Assembly: GCF_039543225.1 (NCBI RefSeq)
Contig: NZ_BAABJI010000002.1
Span: 1,178,001 to 1,242,000, forward strand
Source of the DNA: Mucilaginibacter defluvii
GTDB lineage: Bacteria > Bacteroidota > Bacteroidia > Sphingobacteriales > Sphingobacteriaceae
Length of the DNA stretch: 64,000 nt
Direction: 5' to 3'
Shown here: positions 50,996 to 62,100 of the stretch, in pieces
How positions within the stretch are numbered: position 1 is the stretch's first letter
Layout: each line of letters opens with the position of its first letter
Translations under genes and position numbers: made by a program
Notes under the pieces: model-generated
What the model was told of the DNA's origin: nothing
The model's input: the letters and a program-made list of their open reading frames with translations, nothing else
The model's database searches: none

Positions 50996-52225
50996 CTATT
51001 GCCCCGCGGTAAGTCCTAAAGCCTCAATGTAACCTTTATTAGGCTTGGTATTTACAAATTTGCTGCTTTCCAACACCTTAAACAGTACCTCCTTTAGTTT
51101 CTTACGATCTTCCGGGGTAGCTTTACGAATGTCTTCAAAGGTCTGGCGGTTCTTCTCGGTGTATTCAAATATTTTATCGTAACCCTCAGGCTGTGCAAAC
51201 GTGCGGAAGCCACGTTCGTTATCCATTTTTTTGTAAGGCCAGTAATGCCAGCCAATGTTATTTTTTTCCAGCAGGATGCGGAAATCGCGTACCCATTCGT
51301 CGGTGTTCTCGCCGGTTTCGCCTACGTAGATGGGCACATTGTATTTATCCCTAAAATCGATGTAGTCCTTAATTACATCAATGGTAGCAGGCGTCCAGTA
51401 TTTATGAAAGGTGTATACCAACTTGCTGTCAAACGGCTGTCCGAAAGGTTTAAAGTTGCTGTCCCACTGTGCGCCGCCTAAAAATATCAGGTGATTCTTG
51501 TCAACCGTGCGTACAGCCTGTGTGATCTCCTTATACAGAGGCTCCAGGTAAGGGTTCAGGCTATCTACTTTAAAATAATGCGCAATGGGTTCGTTCAGCA
51601 AATCATAACCCAAAATAATGCTTTCATTTTTATAACGAGTGGCAATCTCCTTCCATATCTTCATGGTAAGCAACTGGCTCGGCCTGTTCTCAAACAGGAA
51701 GGGGTAGCCGTAACCATCATCAATATTATCACCGGTTTGGCCGCCGGGCGCGCAATGCATATCCAGTATTACGTACAGGTTTTCCTTTTTACACCAGGCA
51801 ATCACTTTGTCCAGGTACTTGAAACCACGGGTGGCATCATTATCGCCCATGTAATCCTCATTGGTAAAAAGCTTGTAGTTAAACGGTATGCGGATGGAGT
51901 TCATACCGGTGGTTTTCAGGTAATGGATATCCTCGGCGGTAATGTAGGTATCTAAAAACTGCTTCCAAAAAACGCGCATATCATCAGGACCAATCATCTC
52001 AGCAAATGCCTGGTTGATCAATCGTGGCGAGTTGATGCCCTTTAGCTTAAACATATAGCCTTCGGGCACCAGCCAGTTTCCCAGGTTGGTGCCGCGTATT
52101 AAGAATGGCTTACCATCGGTACCGATAATCTCCTTGCCTTTAACGGTTATGAATTTGCCTTGCGCGAATGATTGCGCTGAAAACATGGCCATAAGCATGA
52201 CCAGGGCAGGTAATAGTTTCTTCAT
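50996..52225 (-). CDS. GH5-type secreted glycoside hydrolase
   Basis: A 409-residue exported enzyme with a signal peptide (ends QSFAQ). It shows the GH5 barrel: RGTNLGNWLVPEGYMF, SIRIPFNYKLF, VILDMHCAPGGQTGD, the acid/base Glu in YDLLNEPIAHY and the nucleophile Glu in VGETGENTDEW. The subfamily is uncertain, although the N-terminal motif RGTNLGNWL is like exo-beta-1,3-glucanase-type enzymes. It ends the gene run of the glycan locus. Confidence 0.88.
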   Translation of the reverse strand: MKKLLPALVMLMAMFSAQSFAQGKFITVKGKEIIGTDGKPFLIRGTNLGNWLVPEGYMFKLKGINSPRLINQAFAEMIGPDDMRVFWKQFLDTYITAEDIHYLKTTGMNSIRIPFNYKLFTNEDYMGDNDATRGFKYLDKVIAWCKKENLYVILDMHCAPGGQTGDNIDDGYGYPFLFENRPSQLLTMKIWKEIATRYKNESIILGYDLLNEPIAHYFKVDSLNPYLEPLYKEITQAVRTVDKNHLIFLGGAQWDSNFKPFGQPFDSKLVYTFHKYWTPATIDVIKDYIDFRDKYNVPIYVGETGENTDEWVRDFRILLEKNNIGWHYWPYKKMDNERGFRTFAQPEGYDKIFEYTEKNRQTFEDIRKATPEDRKKLKEVLFKVLESSKFVNTKPNKGYIEALGLTAGQ

Positions 52226-52273
52226 AAATAAGTGGTTAAATTGGTGCTTAAATATGTGAATTTTATTCGGGAT

Positions 52274-53512
52274 TTATTTTTTATTGATATACGATAACAC
52301 TTTCTCTACCTCCTGCGGATATACCGCTATGCGGTGTGTGCGCACAAAATAAGGGGCAGCCCTGCCCTGCGCTGATGTTTGCACCGCAATAATAGCCGAC
52401 GGACGTTCGGGCATATGGCAGTTCACACAATTATTTTTTATTGAAACACCAATTTTCGACGCCATTTTGCAAAAATTGTGTCCATCGGCCTTATGGCAGT
52501 TCATGCAGCGCTGCGAGTAAAGGGCTATATTGCCCCTATCTTTTACATGCGTATTGTGGCAGGTTCCGCAATCCATTTTACTTTGAATAAAGCATTGGCT
52601 GGCACCCAGCATCTGGCTTTGATTACCGTGTACGTCCAATTGCGCCGCGCCAGTTCTTACGGTTGGATAATATTCAGTTTCGAGAAAGTTAGACAGTGTG
52701 TCGCCGGGTTTAAAGGCAAACATTGAGCGCACCGGCATACTGCTGTTACCGGAGTGACACGAGGCGCACATATCAATTTTTTGCTGCCGCGACAGCGATG
52801 CGTAGTTAGTAATGTACCGTGCTTTCTTTTCCTCCGGATAATCGGTATGAAAATTAACATGGTTAGCCGCGGGCCCGTGGCAGCGCTCGCAATCAATACC
52901 ATTAATCAGCGTAGCTTGATCAAACTTAACTACCGATGCCAGGCTTTGCTGAGGCGAAGGCAATTGTTTGATATACGAGCTGTGGCACTCAAAACAACGC
53001 TTGCCAACCATCCGCCCAAAATCAATACGGGTGGTATCATAACCAGGGCTATTTGTCCAGTTGTGCAGGCGTTTAAAGTAGGATATGGGTAATTGATAAG
53101 TTGTACTATCTTTCCAGTACAAATACGTTTCGGCCTTTACGCCGCCAAACGCAATATCAAAACGCTGTTCCTGCTGTTTTTTGTTGTTGATATAACCAAC
53201 CTGGTACAAGCCATCTTTGCGCTTTTCCATCACTACCTTCAGGCTGTCGTTAAAGGTAAAGCTGTTGTGGCCTGCACTAAAATCGCCCTGAACGGTACTG
53301 TTTGCCGCATCGCGTGTACTTTGAAAATGCGCGGTGTGCAGATAACTCTTGTAAACATCGCTATGGCATTTCATGCACGACTTATAGCCCGCGTACAAGT
53401 TGCCGCGCGGGTCGGCCTCTTGCTTATCAAATAGATTACTGCATTGCGAAAATATCAGGATGAGGGGCAATAGAAATATACCCGAAAAAAGAATGATCCT
53501 TTTACCCCTCAT
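52274..53512 (-). CDS. Seven-haem c-type cytochrome, lipoprotein
   Basis: A 412-residue protein with lipobox IFSQC at the N-terminus and seven CxxCH haem motifs: CMKCH, CFECH, CERCH, CASCH, CGTCH, CMNCH and CVNCH. The spacing is irregular, as in cytochrome c554-like multihaem proteins. It should sit on a membrane facing the periplasm or cell surface and carry electrons. Its position between a GH30 and a GH5 gene, 56 and 48 bp away, is unusual. Confidence 0.9.
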   Translation of the reverse strand: MRGKRIILFSGIFLLPLILIFSQCSNLFDKQEADPRGNLYAGYKSCMKCHSDVYKSYLHTAHFQSTRDAANSTVQGDFSAGHNSFTFNDSLKVVMEKRKDGLYQVGYINNKKQQEQRFDIAFGGVKAETYLYWKDSTTYQLPISYFKRLHNWTNSPGYDTTRIDFGRMVGKRCFECHSSYIKQLPSPQQSLASVVKFDQATLINGIDCERCHGPAANHVNFHTDYPEEKKARYITNYASLSRQQKIDMCASCHSGNSSMPVRSMFAFKPGDTLSNFLETEYYPTVRTGAAQLDVHGNQSQMLGASQCFIQSKMDCGTCHNTHVKDRGNIALYSQRCMNCHKADGHNFCKMASKIGVSIKNNCVNCHMPERPSAIIAVQTSAQGRAAPYFVRTHRIAVYPQEVEKVLSYINKK

Positions 53513-53568
53513 AGTTGAATTGCGATAGACTGTTTATTACCGGTTGATATGGTTATGTGTTTTAACGG

Positions 53569-55011
53569 TTATTGCACCACCAGGGTTGTGATAGAATGCG
53601 GCAAACTTTTGGTTTTAGCGGCGTTGCCGGCTATCCACAATTGGTAAGGCAGTTCCTCATCGCTCAGGTTTAGCACCACCACTACCAACTTACCTTCCGG
53701 ACTTACAAAGGCCGTAGTTTGCAGTTTATCCCTGTTTGATGAGCTGATGATGCGCTTAGCGCCCGGCTTAACAAATTTGGAGAAATGACCAATGTAGTAG
53801 TATGAGTTCATGTACGTGATCTCGGCGGTTTTGGTATTGGCATGTACCGGCGCATAGCAAAAGTTACCTACGTGGTTAGGGCCACCAGTTTGATCCAGGA
53901 ATATGTTCCAGTCCGTCCACCCTACTACGCCGTTGTTAAAATCATTCACCATTGATTTGCCGTACATTTCGCCCCATTGCCACTCGTTAATGCGCTCGTT
54001 GCTGTAGCGCTCGCTGCAACCCTCGGTAAATATCAGGTTCTTATCGGGGAAAGCCTCCTTCACACGCTTTACGTTATCAAAAACATCGTGCACATACCAG
54101 TGAAACCCTGTACCCCAAACATATTTGGCCGCTTCCGGGTCAGACAGAATAGTGCTGGCGCGCTGGTATAACAAATCACGGTTATGATCCCACACAATCA
54201 GGTTTTTGTTGGCCATACCGCTTTTGTGCAGCGTAGGCCCTAAAAAGTTCTTCACAAAGTCACGCTCCTCTTCAGCAGTGTACATGCACGACTCCCAGGT
54301 TTGTTTAGCCATCGGCTCGTTTTGTACCGATAAGCCCCACACCGGTATGCCTTCCTTCTCGTATGCGTTGATAAATTTTACATACATATTGGCCCAGGGT
54401 TGGTAAAACTCCGCCTTAAGCTTACCGCCCTGCAACATATTATTGTTATCCTTCATAAAAGCAGGTGGGCTCCACGGACTAACATACATGGTTAGTTTAC
54501 CACCAGCTGCCACGATAGCCTGTTTAATAAAGGGTATGCGGTACTTTTTATCATGCTGTATACTAAATGTTTTAAGTTCGGCGTCACCTTCTTTTACGTA
54601 GCTATAGCTCCCGCTCGAAAAGTCGCAGCTTTGTATGTTGGTGCGGGCAATGGTATAACCTATGCCTTTTTCAGTATCATAAAAATCTGTCAATAGTTGT
54701 TGCTGCTTGTCCTTAGGCAGCTTGTAAAATGTTTCAGCTGAGGCATCGGTAAGGGCAGCTCCTATTCCCAATACTGACTGGAATGTTTTACCCGGGTCAA
54801 CAAATATGCAGGCTTCGGTTTCAAAAGGCTGCGGATTGGGTGTGAAGTTCAGCGTTCCCGTTTCGGAGAGGCGAAACTTGGTATCCTTGGCCGTGGTGTA
54901 AACCTTTACCGTTTTACCGGCAACCGGCGAGGCCGCCGTTTGTGCCAAAGCCTGTTGCCATAATTGCTGCGATATAAGCAGCATAGCGGCTAATTTATGT
55001 ATCTTATGCAT
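53569..55011 (-). CDS. GH30 family glycoside hydrolase (first)
   Basis: A 480-residue secreted enzyme. Signal peptide MHKIHKLAAMLLISQQLWQQ is followed by the GH30 barrel and the flanking beta domain. Catalytic residues are the acid/base Glu in SVQNEPMAKQTWES and nucleophile Glu in FTEGCSERY. The family includes glucosylceramidases and beta-1,6-glucanases; the latter fits the locus. The ATG at 55011 was chosen because it precedes the signal peptide, leaving 35 bp after the next GH30. Confidence 0.92.
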   Translation of the reverse strand: MHKIHKLAAMLLISQQLWQQALAQTAASPVAGKTVKVYTTAKDTKFRLSETGTLNFTPNPQPFETEACIFVDPGKTFQSVLGIGAALTDASAETFYKLPKDKQQQLLTDFYDTEKGIGYTIARTNIQSCDFSSGSYSYVKEGDAELKTFSIQHDKKYRIPFIKQAIVAAGGKLTMYVSPWSPPAFMKDNNNMLQGGKLKAEFYQPWANMYVKFINAYEKEGIPVWGLSVQNEPMAKQTWESCMYTAEEERDFVKNFLGPTLHKSGMANKNLIVWDHNRDLLYQRASTILSDPEAAKYVWGTGFHWYVHDVFDNVKRVKEAFPDKNLIFTEGCSERYSNERINEWQWGEMYGKSMVNDFNNGVVGWTDWNIFLDQTGGPNHVGNFCYAPVHANTKTAEITYMNSYYYIGHFSKFVKPGAKRIISSSNRDKLQTTAFVSPEGKLVVVVLNLSDEELPYQLWIAGNAAKTKSLPHSITTLVVQ

Positions 55012-55046
55012 GTATAAATGTTTTTGTAAACCTGATTTGTAATTGA

Positions 55047-56504
55047 TTACCATACGTAAGTACCAACTGCCCCGCCTGCCAATGTACTGGCAGCTATCCT
55101 GTTGTTATACTTAATGTTGAATGTTAAGGTACTGGCCGTATTGTTAAGCACAATAAGTACCTTTTTGCCTGATGGCGTTTTGTAAGCCACGCTTTGCAGA
55201 TCATTTATTGAGCTTGAGCCGATACGTACCGAGCCTGGCCTAACAAATTTGGACGCGTGTGCCACAATGTAGTAAGACACATTGCGTGCAACTGATGTAC
55301 CTACCGTGATCGCCCCCTGGCAAGCATCGCAGCCGCCAACAGTATGCGGATCAAATTTAGGATCGGAAGCCAGGTTCCACTCTATTACATTTCGGCTCCA
55401 GTTGCGCATAGCGCCTATAATGAGGTTGCTGGTATGCCATTTCAAATCGCCGTCAAAGCTGCCGTTGCCAAAAGTGGCCTGCTCGGTAAAGTACACGTTC
55501 TTACTTGGCGCCGCATCATGTACAGTACTCATGGCGTTGATGTTACCGCCATACAGGTGAAACGCCGAGCCATCAATGTATTTTGCGGCGGCGGCATCCT
55601 TTAAAATATCGATAGCATATTCCGGATGATCGAGGTTATGATCGTAGATCAATATTTTGGTATTGATGCCTGCTGACTCGAACGCCGGGCCCAGGTTATC
55701 GCGCACAAAAATCTTTTGGTCTGCCGACGACATGAACATGCTCGGGTTATTGTAAGCGTTCAGCGGTTCGTTTTGCGGGGTAATGGCATCAATGGTAATC
55801 CCTTCGGCCTTCATGGCATTAATGTATTTTACGAAGTACTGCGCGTAAACGCTGTAATATTCTTTCTTTAGGCTGCCGCCATAATAGCCCTGGTTGTCCT
55901 TCATCCAGGTTGGCGCTGTCCATGGGCTGGCCAATATTTTTATATTCGGATTAACGGCCAATATCATTTTCAATACCGGTATCAAATCCTTTTTTTCCAT
56001 ATCGATGCTGAACTGTTTAAGTTCGGTATCGCTTACACCGGTAGTGATCTCGTCGTAAGTAAAAGGCACAACACTCAAATCTGACGCACCCAACGTTACC
56101 CGCAAATAGCTGATGCCAATTCCACCACCTTCTGTGCCAAAAAGTTCCCTGATAAGAGCGGTTTTATCAGTAGCGTTCAGTTGATTGATCAGCATGGCGC
56201 TGCCACCGGTTAGCGCAAAGCCAAAGCCATCCACGGTTTGATAGGTTTGGGTGCTATCCACCTCAATGGTGGCGTTATTATTTGTTTCCTGTTTAAACAG
56301 GATAGCTACATTCTGTTTTGCAAAAAGCGATGTTCTGTCGCCTTTGGTAAGCCAAAATTCTACATCAGTTTTCGCTGGTGTAACTGGTGGCGGAACTACC
56401 GGGTCAACCGGGTCTGGCTTTGTTGAGGCCGATTTACTGCATCCACCGGCAACACTGGCGAGCAACAGCAAGAAATAAATTGGGTATATAACTGTTTTAT
56501 TCAT
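55047..56504 (-). CDS. GH30 family glycoside hydrolase (second), lipoprotein
   Basis: A 485-residue lipoprotein (lipobox VAGGC) with a Pro-rich linker and a GH30 barrel. Catalytic Glu residues are visible in TPQNEPLNAYNNPS and FTEQATFGNGS. It differs from its neighbour in sequence, notably NGS/HTVGGCDACQGAI insertions, so the two paralogs may divide labour (surface versus periplasm). Beta-1,6-glucanase activity is inferred from context. Confidence 0.92.
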   Translation of the reverse strand: MNKTVIYPIYFLLLLASVAGGCSKSASTKPDPVDPVVPPPVTPAKTDVEFWLTKGDRTSLFAKQNVAILFKQETNNNATIEVDSTQTYQTVDGFGFALTGGSAMLINQLNATDKTALIRELFGTEGGGIGISYLRVTLGASDLSVVPFTYDEITTGVSDTELKQFSIDMEKKDLIPVLKMILAVNPNIKILASPWTAPTWMKDNQGYYGGSLKKEYYSVYAQYFVKYINAMKAEGITIDAITPQNEPLNAYNNPSMFMSSADQKIFVRDNLGPAFESAGINTKILIYDHNLDHPEYAIDILKDAAAAKYIDGSAFHLYGGNINAMSTVHDAAPSKNVYFTEQATFGNGSFDGDLKWHTSNLIIGAMRNWSRNVIEWNLASDPKFDPHTVGGCDACQGAITVGTSVARNVSYYIVAHASKFVRPGSVRIGSSSINDLQSVAYKTPSGKKVLIVLNNTASTLTFNIKYNNRIAASTLAGGAVGTYVW

Positions 56505-56631
56505 ATAGTTAATTTATCAGGCAAATGTATTTTAAAGGCATACGGGTGGCCGTTGCTACAGCTTTTAGGCCGTTAGCAAAAAAGTTTTGCCGGTGATAAT
56601 TATGATTATTTACTAAGCGGTGATGCAGCCT

Positions 56632-57498
56632 TTATTTATTAATCATTTTATAGAATCGTACATAATCAACCTGCATACTGGCCGGGAAAACGCTGTCATC
56701 AACTCCCTGCAGCCCGCCCCAATTGCCGCCAACAGCAACATTCAGCAGCAGGTGAAATTTCTGGTCGAACGGCCAGGTTGATTCACCTTTGCCTTCATTT
56801 ACGAAGGTGAACACCAGTGTGTCATCATAATAACCACGGATAGCATAAGGTGTCCAATCGACACGGTATTTATGGTAAGCGGTTAGCGCCGTTTCCATCA
56901 TCCGGCCTGATGTTTTGGAGTTGCCGGCATTATTAACCGAATTATGTACGCTGAAATGTACATTGTTCGGATCGTAACCTACATGCTCCATAATATCAAT
57001 CTCGCCTGATTTTGGCCAAGCGCCATATTTATAGTCATCAGGCAGCATCCAAATGGCCGGCCAAGTTCCCCTACCGGCAGGCAGTTTGGCGCGTACCTCA
57101 ACCCTGCCATAAGTGATGCTATGCTCAAACTTTGATACCATGCGCGATGAAGTGTAGTTCATGCCCTGCATAACCTCTTTTTTAGCCGTGATGGTAAGAA
57201 TGCCGTTTTTTATCGAAGCATTATTTTCTGTATTGGTATAGTATTGTAATTCGTTATTGCCCCATCCGCTGCCGCCGGTATCATACATCCATTTGGAGTC
57301 ACTGGGCTTTCCGTCGGTATCAAATTCGTCTGCGAAGGATGCCGTGGTCTCAAACTCCCAGCCCTTATCGGTAGGTGGCTCGGTTTTAACCGGGCCGATG
57401 TTAGGTGCTGGGTCGCTTTTTTTGCTACCGCAGGCAATGAGTACCAGTCCGGTAAACGCGCAAAGTAATATCGTGGTATTAATTTTTATCATACTCAT
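56632..57498 (-). CDS. GH16 family beta-glucanase, lipoprotein
   Basis: A 288-residue lipoprotein with lipobox LIAC (VLIACGSKK). The GH16 catalytic motif GEIDIMEHVG (nucleophile Glu, Asp, acid/base Glu) and the flanking PAIWMLPDD and MQVDYVRFYK mark a laminarinase-type jellyroll that cleaves beta-1,3-linked glucan. The ATG at 57498 (or 57492) was selected because it leads straight into the signal peptide; the upstream in-frame ATG at 57540 lies in a hairpin. It is the first enzyme after susD. Confidence 0.93.
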   Translation of the reverse strand: MSMIKINTTILLCAFTGLVLIACGSKKSDPAPNIGPVKTEPPTDKGWEFETTASFADEFDTDGKPSDSKWMYDTGGSGWGNNELQYYTNTENNASIKNGILTITAKKEVMQGMNYTSSRMVSKFEHSITYGRVEVRAKLPAGRGTWPAIWMLPDDYKYGAWPKSGEIDIMEHVGYDPNNVHFSVHNSVNNAGNSKTSGRMMETALTAYHKYRVDWTPYAIRGYYDDTLVFTFVNEGKGESTWPFDQKFHLLLNVAVGGNWGGLQGVDDSVFPASMQVDYVRFYKMINK

Positions 57499-57514
57499 TA
57501 GTTTACTTAAATTA

Positions 57515-57539
57515 TGAACCGCCCCTCGCGGGCGGTTCA
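57515..57539 (-). promoter_or_regulatory. Hairpin between susD-like and GH16 genes
   Basis: TGAACCGCC and GGCGGTTCA arms with a 7-nt loop in the intergenic gap. No T run follows it on the minus strand, so it looks like an intercistronic RNA structure rather than a terminator. Confidence 0.5.
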
Positions 57540-57563
57540 TACAACAACATGTGTGTTTATTAA

Positions 57564-59078
57564 TTAATAACCTGGATTTTGCTTAAGTTGGGTATTCTGC
57601 ATATCCTGTAACGGGATTGGCAAAATTTCATGGGTGCCGGTTTTAAAGCCTTTGCTTGCCAGCACGGTTGGCGCCTGCCCGGTACGTACAAGGTCAAACC
57701 AGCGGTGTCCTTCGGTAGCCAGCTCAAAACGGCGCTCATTATAAACATTTTGCAAAGTTGCCGGTACCGGCGCAAGGCCTACACGCTCGCGCACAGCTGT
57801 TAAGAGTGCTAAAGCACGTGCCGAGTTACTGCCGCTTTGTAACAATGCCTCTGCTTCCATCAGGTAAGTATCAGCCAGCCTGATCTCGATGTAATTGTTA
57901 GGGAAGTTAAGCTCAGCAGTACCTGTTGGCGCTTTATACTTTTGCAGCGGCGCATACTTCTGAATAAAGTAACCCGTGTTTTGATAACTCGGCTCATACC
58001 TGGTGCCGGTTGCCTTGGTTAAGCTGTCAATGTTAGCCACGGTATAACCATAACGCGGATCTGGTTTCATGGCGGTAGCTAAACCGGTTGTAACCGGACT
58101 AAAGCCCCAACCGCCCCAATAAATAGGGCCGTTATAGCCACGCGGACCAACCATTTGTACGTAGACGTTTGATTTAAACTGATTCCAGTTATTCCAGCTG
58201 TAACTTTGAGAGCCGGTAAAGTTCAATTCAAATATCGATTCGCTGTTAAATTTATTATCCGGGCTAAAAATTTGGCCGAAGTTGCTTTGCAGTTTGTAAC
58301 CGTAAGTGCCGGTTGTACCGCCTGGTGTAGCACCATTAACCTGCGCTAGTTGCGCGGCAGCTTCAGCCCATTTTTCCTCGTACAAATAAACCTTGCCCAA
58401 CAGCGCTATGCCTGCACCCTTGGTAACACGGCCATTTTCTGCCGCGGCTACGGTCACCGGCAAATCAGGAATTGCGGCGTTCAGGTCAGCTTCAATTTGC
58501 GTGTAAACCGCTTCAGGCGCTACCTGTGGTTGATTGTAAACATCCTGCGGCGGCAGCGGCTGCAATATCATTGGTATGTTTTTAAACAAACGTACCAACC
58601 AGAAATAGTAGTAGGCGCGCAAAAACTTAACTTCAGCCGTGTAACGTTTTTTATCGTTTTCGTTTAGAAAAGTAGCGGGCGCCATTTTTGACAGGATGGT
58701 ATTACAACGGCTCACACCTCGGTAATTACGCCCCCAATATTCACCTTGCGGGCCAACTGCCGGAGTCAATGAATAATTATTCCAGGCTTGCCACGTATTC
58801 ATATCAGTAGGGCCGCCACCACCGGCAACACAATCGTCGGACGCTGCGTTGAGCGGACCAAGCGGGCCAGAATAGGTATTATTTAATCCGCCTGTTTCGG
58901 TAACCAATGGATCGTAAGCGGCAACTACGCCGGTAAATATTTCTTCGGGCGTGCTGTAATAATTAGCCTCTAGTGTCTGGCCGGAAGGTGTTGTTTCTAA
59001 ATATGATTTTTTGCATGATGCAAATCCGGCTATTCCCATCAATACTACTGAGCCGTATATGATATATTTTCTTTTCAT
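57564..59078 (-). CDS. susD: SusD/RagB nutrient-binding lipoprotein
   Basis: A 504-residue outer-membrane lipoprotein (lipobox GFASC) that binds the polysaccharide and caps the SusC transporter. Signature stretches are CKKSYLETTPSG, EVKFLRAYYYFWLVRLFKNIP, the TPR-like helical repeats and the C-terminal RRFELATEGHRWFDLVRTG. It starts 23 bp after the SusC stop. Confidence 0.95.
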   Translation of the reverse strand: MKRKYIIYGSVVLMGIAGFASCKKSYLETTPSGQTLEANYYSTPEEIFTGVVAAYDPLVTETGGLNNTYSGPLGPLNAASDDCVAGGGGPTDMNTWQAWNNYSLTPAVGPQGEYWGRNYRGVSRCNTILSKMAPATFLNENDKKRYTAEVKFLRAYYYFWLVRLFKNIPMILQPLPPQDVYNQPQVAPEAVYTQIEADLNAAIPDLPVTVAAAENGRVTKGAGIALLGKVYLYEEKWAEAAAQLAQVNGATPGGTTGTYGYKLQSNFGQIFSPDNKFNSESIFELNFTGSQSYSWNNWNQFKSNVYVQMVGPRGYNGPIYWGGWGFSPVTTGLATAMKPDPRYGYTVANIDSLTKATGTRYEPSYQNTGYFIQKYAPLQKYKAPTGTAELNFPNNYIEIRLADTYLMEAEALLQSGSNSARALALLTAVRERVGLAPVPATLQNVYNERRFELATEGHRWFDLVRTGQAPTVLASKGFKTGTHEILPIPLQDMQNTQLKQNPGY

Positions 59079-59101
59079 GACAATTAATTATTGAATTCAG
59101 T

Positions 59102-62100
59102 TTATAAAGTAAAATCTAAACCAACCATAAAGGTGCGGGCTTGTGGATAGATACCGCGGTCAACACTGCCGGCGATCTCCGGGTCAAAACCATCATACTT
59201 GGTAATAGTAACCAGGTTGTTACTGCTTACAAAAATCCTTGCTCTTTTAACATCTATTTTGTTCAGTACCGAAGCCGGCAAAGTGTAGCCAACCTGCAAC
59301 GTTTTAATACGGAAGTAAGCGCCGCTTTGCAGATAGAAATTAGATGGATTTTTAAAGTTGTTATTCGGATCCAGATCGCTCAAACGCGGGTAGTTGCTAC
59401 CTGAATTTTGCGGTGTCCAGGCGTCAAGCGCCGCTGTTGAATAGTTTGCAGTAGCGATATCTAACCTGCGGTATCCCTGGAATAATTTATTACCCCATGC
59501 ACCTTGGCCAAATAATAAGAAATCGAAATCTTTATAATTGGCACGCAGGTTTACGCCGTAAGTCCATTTTGGTAACTGGTTACCTAAGAAGGTACGGTCA
59601 CCCTCGTCAATTACACCGTTACCGTTATTATCAGCCCATTTAAAATCACCTGGCTTGGCGTTTGGCTGAATTTTAGTACCGTTTCTGGTGTACGCATCAA
59701 TCTCCGCTTGAGATTTAAATGTACCCAACTCCTGGAAACCATAGAAAGATGCTACAGGCTGGCCGGTTTGCGTACGGAACAATGGATAACTTGAAGCCTG
59801 GAATGATCCGCCATCAATAAATGGTCTCGAACCGAGGAAGGTTACTTCGTTTTTATTGTAAGCGATGTTACCACTTAAGTTGTATTTAAAATCGCCTGAT
59901 TTACCGTTGTAACCCAGTTCAACCTCAATACCCTTATTTTCCAGATCGCCGATGTTATCAAAAAAGTCGCCGTCAAACCCTGCATATCCTGGTAAACGGA
60001 AGCTTTGAAGCATACCTGAAGTAAGTTTACGGTATACATCAATGGTCAGGTTTACGTTTTTAAATAAAACCGCGTCAATACCAATATCTGCAGTCTTTGT
60101 CGCTTCCCAACGTAAATTCGGATTCTCCGGCCCCAGTGGTGCGTTACCAATAACTAAACCGCCCGGACCGAATACCGCGTTACGGCCACCGCCGACAACT
60201 GATGTGTATTGGAAGAAGTCGAGCGAAAGCTCATTACCAACCTCGCCATATGAAGCGCGTAGTTTCAGGAAGTCAACAAAAGAATTTTTTGGAAAGAAAT
60301 TTTCACGTGAGGCAACCCAACCAACCTGTGCGGAAGGGAATGTACCATAAACGTAGTTTGAGCCAAATTTTGATGAACCATCGCGACGAATAATACCTGT
60401 AAACAAGTATTTTTCATCGTAACTATAGTTTAAACGGCCAAATAGTGATGTTAAATGATAAGGCTGATTATCATAGGCACCACCGATACGATTTTCGTTA
60501 GGCAACGCATAATTGAAAGATAGCTTGCGGTAATCGTCAACCGGGATGTTATTGAAAGTAGCATTTAAACCCACCTCATTTTGTCCTTGCGCGCTGGTAC
60601 CAATAAGGCCGGTAAAATCATGTAAACCTACCTGGCGATTGTAAGACATGGTATTCTCCCAGTTCCAGGTCAGGTTGCGGTTACTGCCTCTGAAAGCACT
60701 GCGGTTAGTAGTATTATTATTTTGGGTAGTTAAGTAATAAAGCGGTGTGTATGATTGGCTTCCCCAAAACGCTTGCTTACCGTTAATCTGCGATTTAATT
60801 TTCAACCCTCTGATTGGTTGAATTTCAACAAACACGTTACCCAATAAGTTGTGAGACCATCCGTAGTTTCCGCGTTGAGTTTCGAGGTAAGCCAATGGGT
60901 TGCTCATCTCCTGCCCAACATATTTTGATATCGCATAAGGCCTGCCTTGCGCATCGCGTACAACAGGTTTGTCAGTATACGGTGAACTGTTCAGGTCTTC
61001 CTGAGCCGCAAGTATTGGCGTGATTGGATCCAGGTTAAGCGATGAACTTAATGGACCGCCAAATTCATTATTGGTGCTAAAGTTACTCTGATTACGAGTA
61101 TAAGTATAACCGAAGGTTTGACCAATGTTTAACCATTTTTTTGGCTGAAAACTGGTATTGGCGGTAAAGTTATATTTTTTAAAGTTTGATATATCAGAGA
61201 AAACAATACCCTGCTGATTTAAATATCCAAAGGACAAATAGTATTTGTTTAACTCTGTACCGCCCTGAATTGAGAGGTTATGGTTTTGTATTGCAGCACT
61301 TTCACCTAATACAATGTCCTGCCAGTTAGTTCCCTCACCGAATTGTGCCGGGTTGGCAAATGGCGCAGTACCGCCATCATTGGTAACAGCTTGGTTACGC
61401 AAGGTAGCGTATTGCGTAGCGTTTACCACATCAAATTGTTTGGTAGCTTTTTGAGTTCCGAAATAGCCATTGTATGACAATTGCGGTGCACCACTTTTAC
61501 CCTTTTTTGTGGTTACCAATACTACACCGTTTGATGAACGCGAACCGTAAATAGCGGCGGATGCATCCTTCAGCACCTCGATTGACTCAATATCATTTGG
61601 ATTTAAGTTTTCAAGGCCACCGTTCTGGCTTATGATACCATCAATAACGTAAAGCGGATTTGAATTGTTGATTGAAGTAATACCGCGTACACGAATAATC
61701 GGCGCTGCGTTTGGTGCACCGGAGCCGGCTACTACCACTACGCCCGAAGCACGGCCTTGTAAAGCCTGGTCAAAACGGGTTACCTGCTGATTTTCAAGGT
61801 CGCGGCCGCCTACATGGGCAATTGCGCCGGTTACCACGCTTTTCTTTTGCGTACCGTAACCTACCACTACAACTTCATTCAAGCTTCTAACGCCTTCAGT
61901 AAGGGTGACGTTAAGCTCAGATCGGGACGATACGCTGATCTCCTGCGTATCAAAACCGATATATGAAAATACCAATGTTGCGTTAGGCGCAGCACTTAAC
62001 GTGTAATTGCCGCCCACATCAGTAAGCGTACCGGTTTGTGTACCCTTAACTGCTACTGATACGCCGGGTAAAGGCTGCGCATTCTGATCAACCACCTTAC

